Positions 47,512 through 58,500 of a DNA stretch of 64,000 nt are shown piece after piece; the stretch's first letter is position 1, and each line of letters starts with the position of its first letter. The position numbers and the translations under genes were made by a program. The stretch covers positions 8,603,717-8,667,716 of the forward strand of contig NC_088305.1 of NCBI RefSeq assembly GCF_032854445.1, read 5' to 3'. The notes under the pieces are model-generated. The model saw only the letters and a program-made list of their open reading frames with translations, made no database searches and had not been told where the DNA came from. Source of the DNA: Liolophura sinensis (Eukaryota; Mollusca; Polyplacophora; Chitonida; Chitonidae).

Positions 47512-48302
47512 ACCCATGGAATTCATTTACTCTTAATCTGGATACCTAAGGCCTGGAAAATCAGAAACCAGTTCCACAACTTCCAAAAAATCTCGCCTCA
47601 AAATGAGACAATAAAAAAAAAAATAAGCTGAGAAAAGGACACAGTAACAGGATTTGCACATTACACAAAACAAGTTCATACTTTAATACCTTATGAAACC
47701 ACAAAAAAATCAATAAAAATAATGAATAATGTAAGTAGAGTTCAGAATTCAAACATTTGTGACAATTAATAATTCATAAATATAAATCTTTTCTCTTTAT
47801 CAATCTAGAACATAATGAAACAAAGGATGAATACAAAATCATCGTAAGATCCTCTATATGTTTGTGGATGGTAAATGCACTTTGTGGTTCACAGACCAAG
47901 TCAGCAGTACACAGTCTTACCTAGTATATGGTTGTCCGGATAAAAAAAAAACATCTGAACATATCCTTTTTAGCAGTTATCCCCACGTTTTTTTGTCATA
48001 ACCTGAAATTGTTTGACCTTGGACAATGAGATTATGTTATTACATGAAATGATAGACAACTTAAACACAACAGACTATTGTAGATATAACAGATGCATAA
48101 AAAATCTCTACACTGAACTGAATTAAAATGTTCAAATATTCCTATCAGCATCACTCAACCCTGTCAGTTTCATATCCAGTATTAAATGTTGATATTCTTT
48201 TATTGTTTTGGTTTTGTATCACAGATTCATGAAAAACAAAACATTAAATCAAAAGTAAGATGAAAAACAAAAAAAAGAGGCCTTAACAGCTGACAAAGAA
48301 TT

Positions 48303-48383
48303 CATTTATCTGATTGGTGTTTTATGCCATACTCAAGAATATTTCTCTTGTACGACAGCAACCAACATTTTGGTGGGAGGAAT
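48303..48383 (-). mobile_element. SINE family 1, 3' part
   Basis: Reverse: CTGATTGGTGTTTTATGCCA, TACTCAAGAATATTTCTC, ATTTTGGTGGGAGGAA. Confidence 0.87.
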
Positions 48384-49598
48384 CCCCACAAAGGATGGAC
48401 GGGATGGAGGGGATGAAGGGTTCTGTGTATGGTTTTGTGTATGTTATTACAGTTTGGTTACATGGGGTGTACATCAAACATGCCAGCTCAGAAACGGTCG
48501 TCCGGAATCAAAATATATAATTCCACCGCATTACCCATATGTACCATCACATCTATGAGATTTGGCCATCATTAAAATATATTTGTTGGCCATAATCAAA
48601 CTCACCCTTCAAAAAGACGGCCGTAACTTTTTATTGTCCTTTTGAGAGATGTTCTCATAATGTTAATTTTTTTGATCCCCCTATCTTTTTCCTTGGCAAG
48701 AATGCCCTATATACCTCTGTTATTTTTTTCTGATTCGGTAGAGTTATGTCCAACAAAGAATTTCTAAAGAATGGCCTTGGCAACTACATGTACATATAGA
48801 CACCATGGTTAGGAATCTGGTTTAGCATACATATGTATTACAAGTAACTATGAGATTGTCATCAGTTCAGATGACATTTAGGAATACGATTCTAATTATT
48901 GAATCATACATGACCACAACTTACAGACTTTGTATTAATTAAATAGAAAAACTATAGACATCAGCAACAGATATACATGTAGTTCTTCTGTATGGTCATA
49001 CATTTGATGAAATTTAACAATGAAAACAAACACTGAAAGGCTTAAAAAGGAAAAGAGGCGGTAAATTCATTTGAGATTCCCAACCTTGAACAGAATAAAA
49101 TTTTGAAACAGATTACATTTTGACATGCAGATTTTTAAAATTATTTATTTATTTTTTTTTTGCACATTTACATTTATTTTATGAAAGGGGAACATGAAAT
49201 TCTCGAGACAATGAAAGAACAAACACAGACAAGCCTGTACTGTGGATTCGTCATACCAGCAGTGTAAACCACATGAAGAGAAAACATTGGTAAAGCAGGA
49301 CATGTGCCTGTGGGTTAATCAGAGTAAACAGGTCTCTAGTGAACACAGCTGGGATTTTTAAATTATACCAGTGGCCGATTCCGCAAAGACATGTTAAAAT
49401 GAGAAATCTTAATTTAATGCTTGGTTTTGAATCCAATGGTTTACTATTGGGAGCACCTAATTACCCTAACAGTACTCTGTTAAGATAAAGGTGCCATGAT
49501 TTGAACTACTAAGATCACAAACTATGCCATGGATTCAAGTTCTAATTCTGACAGAAGTCAAAACTGGCTTTGTAGAATCAGCTTCAGGCAGCAAGGAG

Positions 49599-52500
49599 TC
49601 AGTTCTTCCGCAAATCATTCATCCTGTCACTGGCTCGGCTCTGCGGGAACGGGGTAGGGACTGCAGAAGACATGTACGATGGCGGAGTGGGCATCGCGGA
49701 CGAGAAGGATGCGAAGTAATCAGCAGCAAACGCGATGACATCCTTGGGCTTTCTGAGGAGCAAAAACTGCATGAAGTCTGCCATGAGGGCCTTGAGTTCT
49801 GGGTGATTCCTCATATAGCTGCTGTGGTCACACTTCAGCTCCTCCTGGTGGACAGAAAAGGGAAACAACTCTGTTCAACTTATCAACTGTAGAATGGTAC
49901 CTGAAACTATTGTAACATTACAATCTCAATGGTACAACTGTTGTGGAAAGCCAGGAAATGTGTACCTACACTAAAAAGCCTATGCTTAAGCCCTTACATC
50001 AATAACCTATGCACAGCCCAATGTAGTGCTAATCTGCGACCAACTCTGAAGTCTTACAATTCAACATTAAGGGTTTTGTTGCTGGACCTTCCCACAGACC
50101 TTCCTGGAGATGGAGGTGGAACCACTAATAAAGCATACTACACATGGACATTCCTCCTGCACTAACTTTGCTGTCCAAAAATGGATATCTACACCCTCAG
50201 GCAAGTGGGGCCATTAATAAAGCACAGTGCAAATGGCGATTCCTGCTGCACTAACTTTATTGTCCAAAAATGGATATTTACACCCTCAGGCAGGTGGGAC
50301 CACTAATAAAGCATGGATATCTACACCCTCAGGTGCCTGCTGCACTGACCTTTCTGTCCAAAAATTTCGAGAATAGTTGCAAATCTTCTTCCCAGTTCAG
50401 AGGTTTCTTCGAGAAGATCGGTTTGGTGGGCTCCTCATCTAAAAGAAAATATGAGCATCTTACAGGCTGAGTTCTCTTTACATCAGACCACAAACAAAAA
50501 GCCCTCTCCGTTAAAGTAGTGGCCAAATGTGTACATTCATTTCTTTATTTCATTGCTGTTAACTGCAATGCTCAGGAATTTTAACTTAACATATCATTAC
50601 AAATTTAGGAATGAAGGCATATGAGGGGTTGCCTGGGGTTGACCAATGACCTTTGACAACTGACGAATAGCTAAATGACTTTGGGTCACACAGGCTTGCA
50701 CAGCAGCCTAAAGCTGCATGTAGCTAGAGTGTCTCGCTCGTACACACTGTGTCCTGTACAGCTCCCACATACATGTACAAATACATGCATACATGTACAA
50801 ATACATGCATGCATGTATAAATACATGCATGCATGTATGTACATGGATATTTAAAAATCAAGCAAAACTATTAATGTAGCATTGTACGCTGAAGACTTCT
50901 ATAGAGCTGTTTGATTCATTCAATAAGTGAGAAGAAATAGTGCTTTTATAATGCACTGTTTTTGACCTAAAATTTTGTTCATAAATAGTTGCTATTTAGC
51001 CTGATTCTTAGAGTTCTTCTGATCTTTATATTAGAAAGGTTGTTTTAAAGTTTGACTGGAAGGTAGGGTGAGGTCCTAGTGGAAAAATGTTCACCAGCAA
51101 AATGTTTTAGAGCTGAAGTTCCCCACTGGAATCATTCTTTCCAAATACAGACGAGTTACACTTGCCACTTCAAATGAAAATGAAAGTACATTGTCCTGAT
51201 TTCCAAACTGATGCTTGCCAGATTTGAACAAAAGTATGTCTGTGCTTTTCATGCTCTACACATACATGGTAACTTAACTTAAAATGAATAAATAAATGAA
51301 AGATTTACAGGAAATAATTCAGCGCATGATGCGCATGAAGCTGGTTTGGTAAACGTTTTGGTCTCACCTCTGACTATGGGCTGAGGAATCCTAGCTAACC
51401 TCATTGTCACTGGCGACCCAACCTGAACACGGCTTGAGAGAAATCTACAATATATATATACACACCCTTGAAAGTAAACATTTACAACCAAATGCCTGTT
51501 ATCAGTATTTCACAACAAGATAAAAACCATGACATGAAAACAAACCACTAGGTACCTTTTTTTTAGTGGACAGTACTACTAGTATTAAGTTTTATTTCCT
51601 TTACTGAATTTATTATGATGCTTTCAATGCTCTTTCATTTTTTAAGACAAAATTTTTAAGACACTAATAAAAAAAAACATTTATGTGTTTCTACTACATT
51701 ATACATGTACGAACAATGAGACTTCTGACACATGCATGTAAAATCCACTCAAAATAGTTTAATGCAGCTAATATATGTAGGTCTGGAACCAAGGCTGAAC
51801 AAGTGGATCATGCCATTAAAACACAATTCATATAACTCATCTAAACAAGCATTCTGGTAGGACTATAATCACAGTTTTGGTTTGCATTTCTATTTTGTAT
51901 ACTTGGGTCATTCTTAATGATGTTTCATCACTAGTTGTGTGTGACAGTCCACCCAGTCACATTACACTGACACCGGGCCAACCAATTACCAAGCAAAGTA
52001 CCACATCTAAAGTCTTTCACCTTGATCCAACACAGGTTTGATCCCTGGGCATCCAGACATTTGAGGCAAATGCTATTATCACTAAAGTTAAGCTGTCTTA
52101 TTGCTGGTGGCTCAGTTGGTTAGCACGCTATTGCAGCTTAATGACCGAGGAGTCTCTCACCAATGCGGTCGCTGTGAGTTCAAGTCCAGCTCATGCTGGC
52201 TTCCTCTCCATCCGTATGTGGGAAGGTCTGTCAGCTACCTGCGGATTGGCATGGGTTTCCCCCGGGCTCTGCCCGGTTTCCACCCACCACAATGCTGGCT
52301 GCCATCCTATAAGTGAAATATTCTTGAGTATGGCGTAAAACACCAATCAAAAAAAAAAAAAAAAAAAAAAAAATCTTATTGCTGGTTGAATATTGAGAAA
52401 ACTGTTTAGGTTAATTTATAAATGGACAGAAAGAGCAAAAATTTAATCCAAACTGGATGAAACAGCATAATTTACAAACTTTATCTGCTGCTTGTTATTT

Positions 52501-55500
52501 ATTTATTTGATTGGTGTTTTACGCTGTACACAAGAATATTTCTTTTATACGCATCAGCCAGCATTTTGGTAGGAGGAAACTGGGCAGGGCCCGGGAGAGT
52601 ACTTGTTATGGGGAAACCATGTACGTGTACCACGTTTCAATTCAGTGCCATGAACCATTTTGAAGGAAAAGATAGAAAAATGCCATGTGACAAGAATGAA
52701 AGACGTGGTGCAAACCTGTGACCTTCTCTTTTGGTAGAGACAATCTTAGATTTGGTGACAATGCCACCAAAGTGCTTGCCTGTAGAACACTCATGAATGG
52801 AAAACTTCAGCTCAACATAATGATAGAAGTACTGAAGTTATAAAATTGTTTAAAATTGATTCTAATGCACAAAATATTACAGTGTGAATTTTTTTTTTTT
52901 TTTTTTGTATTTAATAGTGAGTGATTGAGTGCTTGGGGTTTAACGTTGTACTTAGTAATTTTTCAGTCATATGACGACAAAGGAATCCTTAGGACGTATG
53001 TGATGTGCCTCCTTGTTGCAGGACGGATTTCCACCGCTCTTTTATCTAGTGCTGCTTCATTGAGAAGCCTTACCAAAGGCAAGTAAGCCGCCCCGCCCGA
53101 GCCATTATACTGATAAGGGTCAACCAGTCGTAGCACTATCCCCTTCATGCTGAATGCCAAGAGAGGAAGTTTTGTATTTAATATGCCTACAGTGAATCAA
53201 TGATAACATATCCCTCGTAATATTGTGCTCTACATGTGTGGAAATCCTGAGCTCAGTATATGCAGTACTTTTTAAGATACCACCCGTAACATTTTGTTTA
53301 ACATCTCTTTCACTACTTTTGGACACTGACTCAGATTCTCAAGATATGAACAAATCCTACCACTCATCCATATAGCAACAAAGTCTACGTGTTTATGGAC
53401 ATGGAAGTACAGACAGAGGGTAAACCGTACCATCCCTGTTATACAGGTACCAGCCTATAACAACTTGATCCTCTGTTCCTTAAGTGAGACCTCTTCTTCT
53501 GATCAATAATTAGCTGTTACACACCCACACACACTGAAGGACTTAATAAACGCAGCTGGCGGCTGGTGTTTCTTCTAGATGAACATCCTCACGGCTGCTG
53601 TTCTTCCTACCACTACCCAACACACACCCCCCTCCCACCCCACTCCTCTGTCGACTGCTCTGGAATTAGCTACTACTCACCCATCACTTGTGAAGTACGA
53701 CTGCCATGTGGTGGGCAGATCAGATTTAGAGTGGATTGTCCTTTCTATTCCCCACACCTTCAGTTCTACACCATCTACAACCTGGGTGCGGTCTTCTAAC
53801 TTTTTCTGTAACAATCACACACAAGGATACAACATAAAGGCTTGTTTCCAGTAACAACATATTTCAAAAAAATTTTACATACCCTATTAAATTCTTTAAC
53901 CTTTTCAACTGCCTCTGAAATCAATATTTTGAAAGATTCTGAGAGAACCATGGGGTGTTGAGAAATTATTTGCACAGTTTAATGAAACGTGCATCTTTAG
54001 TGACACAAACAAATCATTTTAGCATCATTTTAATAATCACTGTATGCATAAAATGCCTTAGTGGTTGAAATGGTCGAAGATTTACAGTAAATTCACAACA
54101 ATTTTTTTAGTAATGAAACAAGCCAAACAAAGCTGTAAAACTACTCAGAATAGTTGATATTGTTTACACCATACATTATAAGGATGCTGAATACCAAGTT
54201 CACAAAATTCTTAAAAATTTATTTTCATTAAGGGTCGTAAAAATCTTGCGCACAAGGATTCGGCCTCTCAAACTTGCCAGGTGTTTAACTCTAAAAAGTT
54301 TTATCATTTGATGTACATAGTAAATACATTTCCCATCTCTACGTTATCTAATTTTTTCTTCCTGTTTCTTTACAAGAAATCTTAATACCTACATATACAT
54401 GGATCAGTAAATAATAACCACAAAAATCCTTGGTCAACCACGATGACACAACTGTGTGGAAACAGTTTCCTACAGGTTACTGGAGAAGTTGTGACAATTA
54501 TGCAGATAATATTTCTGTCTCAGCAAATAGTAGAATTCTTGATTCAAAATTTTAAGCAGTTGGAACTGAACTTAAAATGACTGCTCTGTAGTTTGTTCTC
54601 TGAATATTGTATGGTTTGACATAAGTATAAGAAATAGGTAAGATTGAATCCACTGAGTAAAACTTAGTCCAAGATTGCCCTGACATTACATGTAAGTTTG
54701 GCAAAACATTTATAGACCGACGACGGTCATAATTCAATGCCTGAGCGTGTTCCACTTCAAACCTCTATACACACATTTCTAGATTATCTTTTCTAAAACA
54801 TCTTGTGATTTTAACAAGAGTTTTAATGAGATTTGGTTCTTTTTAACCTCTTTTAACCATGTTCGTCTTTTTGTCTTGATTCTTAATGTTCCCATCATGT
54901 AAAAAAACCATTCCTGACCTCCTTGTGTAAACATGTTTTCATCACAATATTGCTGACATATTGCCGACATGGCGTTAAGCCACAATCATTCATTCATTCA
55001 TTCATTCCACTTCAAACCTGATGCAGTTACCTGCCCTTGTCAAATATTTCAGAGCTTGCAAAAAAGTGGGTGGCTTAAAGCCTTCCAAAAGAATCCACAA
55101 TGCGCTTGCAATAAATCGACAGATGAATAGGAAAGGGACATATGTTACCGCAAACAATAAAAGGCCTTGGAAACTTATTGGACAGGAAAATTCTGCATCA
55201 AACACTGTGACCAACTGCTACAGCAACTGCATCAGCTTTTATAATGGAGCGTGTTTCTAACAATGGTTTGGGGCCATCCTTTTCTGAACAAAGTTTTGTC
55301 AAGCCATATAACATCAGAGCAATCTCAGACTATTTGTAAAGAAAGGGTTTTTTGCTGGCTCTACACCAGAGGGAGCCACTCAAGCTAGGCTGGACTTACG
55401 TAGGTGGCCTGGCAGACGTGGCTGTCGGAGTCAAAGGAGAGGAGCTGGAAGTTCTGTGGTATTCCCTTCTGTATCATCAAGCGGTGTAGGAGGAGGTTTG

Positions 55501-58500
55501 AGCCTGTAACCATGGTAACAAGACAGATGACTGGCATGTGAAGGTTACAATTAATAATTTTATTAATAATTTAGCGACAACAATTTTGGAGCGATTCTTT
55601 CAGACAACAGAGGTCAGGGGACTACTGTACGTCACATAATGTAATACACTGTATTTATGGAATTCACGTAGAATTTAGCTTCTGGCAACTGACACGTCAA
55701 TTCTGATTGGTTTATCTATCTTAAAGGGCCATTTGCATTTTTTTTTGTGAAGTTTGAAAAGTTCCTTATTTCTTGGAAAAACTAAAGTAATGGCATCAAA
55801 AGTTTTAATCATTTCAAGGCCTTTACATGCTTCAGAAACTTAAGCTTACCGTAGAGCTGAGAAATAAAATACTCTTAAGGCAGTTTGCTAAGCTGTTTGC
55901 TCTGTGCAGGGTGTTTTTGGTAAGAATTCTCCCTCTTAAAGCCCTGCAACAAATACCTAGCATCTTTGATATTTTACGGACTCGCAAGGGGCAAATCTCA
56001 CTGTGTGGGGTGACGCTGAGCTATCAGCTGGGGGAAGAATTGTATCAACCAATTAAAACAACTTTAATTTGTCAAATGATATCAAGATGGCGAGCCCTTG
56101 TGAATTGACGACTGACATACTTATAGACGACAAGATTATTGATATTTGGCCAGATTATCCTTACTTATATGATGTCAGGTCTGCCGATATTAAAAACCGG
56201 GATAGGTGGCAGCAAGCTATAGAGGAAATAGCCACGGTGTTAAACCAGACAGGTATACGATTTCTCAGATAGCTTTGGTATGCATGTCAAACACAAAATT
56301 GAAATTCTGAGAGCGAAAAAATTCAAACGGACCTTACATGTCTCACGCCTCCGCCATCTTGAACTCAAATGACATTTTCATGGCTTTTCTTTGGTTCTCT
56401 GAAAGATTCAGCTCAGCTGATAGTTCAGTGTCACCCCATACGGTAAGATCTGCCCCTTGCGAGTGCATAAAATATCAAACTTGCTACATATTTGTGGAAC
56501 AGCTTTGACAGGAAGAAATCTCATCAAAAACAACACGCACATGCAAAGCACACGGAGCAGCTGAGCAAATATCCTCGAGAGTATTTTTCCTCAGCTGTTA
56601 GCTCTTGTCTGCGATAAGCTCTAAGGGATAATAGAGAATTAGACCAAAAAAACTGTGCTGAATCAAACTACTGTCCTAACAAACCTCACACAAAAAAAAT
56701 ATATCTCCCAGAATCAGGCACAATGAGTAATTTAGTGGAATTCTAAACTTTCATCAAACATATGATACAATATCAAACATATTACACGTACCTGAACACT
56801 GTTTATATAACAACGTCAATCTTCCTTGTTTATTAATTTATTTGATTCATTTCACTTGCTCGCTGCTGACCAGTCTTATGTTTGGGGAAAACCAAAGAGC
56901 CTGGAGTGTTAAGCCATCAACCCTTGGCAAGATACTGACAAACCTTCCCACAATGTGAGATCAGCATTGTTTTGGTAAGTAGCCCTACCATGCAGGAAAA
57001 CTAAGACATTGTATTATCAACATGACATCACACAACTGTTGCAATGACGTATCTCGAAAACGTGGGGATAACCTATTACAACATCGGACGTCGGAGGAAA
57101 CCACCACACCTGAGACACCAGGTACATGTACCTGATAAATCTCCTGATTTAAGGCTGCAGCTGAGACAGTTTGAATGTTCATTCGCCCAGCAAACATGGA
57201 AAGGACCGGTAACGTGGGCTGGTTTCACAAAAGTTGTGAAATCCAGTAAATTGATGACATGTAAGTTAGCAGTTTTTTTCTCTACCAGAATTCTTCAGAC
57301 TTTTCAACCACCACTGCGACCAATATTTAAGAAACATTCTCAGAGAAATATGGAGCGTAGAGAAATAATTTTGGACAGTTTTATGAAGCTTGCATCTTTA
57401 GTGACGCAAACAAATCACTTTCAGCATCAGTTTCACTATAACTTTGAGCATAAATTCCACTGGAAAAAGTGCTTTAGAGGTTGAAAAGCTTAAAGATCAT
57501 CATGGAGTGTTTCTCCACAAGAATTCGAATGCAACAGTCAAAAGGAAAGCAGCATGATTTACAAGAGGATGAATAAGCGAGTTCAGCTTTTCTGAGCACT
57601 ATCTGATTTGCCTTAATTTACCTTCTGATATAAAGCCAGCCATTTTATCCACTGGAAATGACTGTGTTGACTTCTGTACATCCTGATAAAGAGAGTTGAA
57701 CAATATGACATTTCTGATAAACATGAAAGGGGAAAAAAATCAGGAACAAAGAGATTCTTGGCAAAAGGACACCACTATTATGGTTAATAGGGATTACACT
57801 TTCTGAATATAGCACAGATTCTAGTGCTGAAATTTGGCTGAGACCACTGCGGGTTTTGAAACAGCGACTTCAGAGTCAGGCACCAAACCACCAGCAATAC
57901 ATGTCAACCGTCTAGACCACTCGACCAACAGGCCTTCCACAAAAATGGAAGGTAGTTGACCGGTAGACTTTACAGCGAACATGCATTACCCCTCTGATGA
58001 TCACAAACATTGCACTCCATTAGGTGAATATATATAGGTTAACGATAATACTGTTACTTAATCCACTTTCTAACTGACATCTATACCTACAAGGACACCA
58101 GACATGTTCTCAATTTTAACCATCCAAGTGCAAGTTTTTTCTCTATTCCGAGACTGAACAGCAGTTTCTGCTGTGACGTCACATGATCCCTGCTTTGCCC
58201 TTTTGCCTTATGGTGTATGCAACAGCTTTTTAAGTATTCCAGATTAAAAATCGAATTCTAGAGTTACTAAGCACGTCAGAGGCCTTTTAGGTTCCTTTCC
58301 ACGCCTCTTCCAAAATAACAAAGGTTAAATTATTTGTGTTGTTTTCTTTTAACGGCCCTGTAAGTCCTCTGACTGCAAACAAGGACTTAGTAACAGTGGA
58401 GGCAGGAGAATCTCAAATTGCCCAAGGCCAGAATTGAACCCACACTCTGAGCATGTTAAAGCCACAGTCACCAGCCCTGCACCCCAACATGTAAACAGAG

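Larger units (their letters stand above)
46841..49598. other. No gene seen apart from repeats; probable CATIP 3' UTR at the right end
   Basis: A minus-strand AATAAA at 49178-49173 lies about 420 bp past the CATIP stop and could be its polyadenylation signal. The rest is A/T-rich with one 69-bp duplication and a SINE fragment. Confidence 0.45.

Noticed and set aside
56832..56960. Very diverged SINE family 1 copy (also near 58960-59100)
   Set aside because: Only TTTGATT..CACTTGCTCG-type similarity; too weak to list as a feature.
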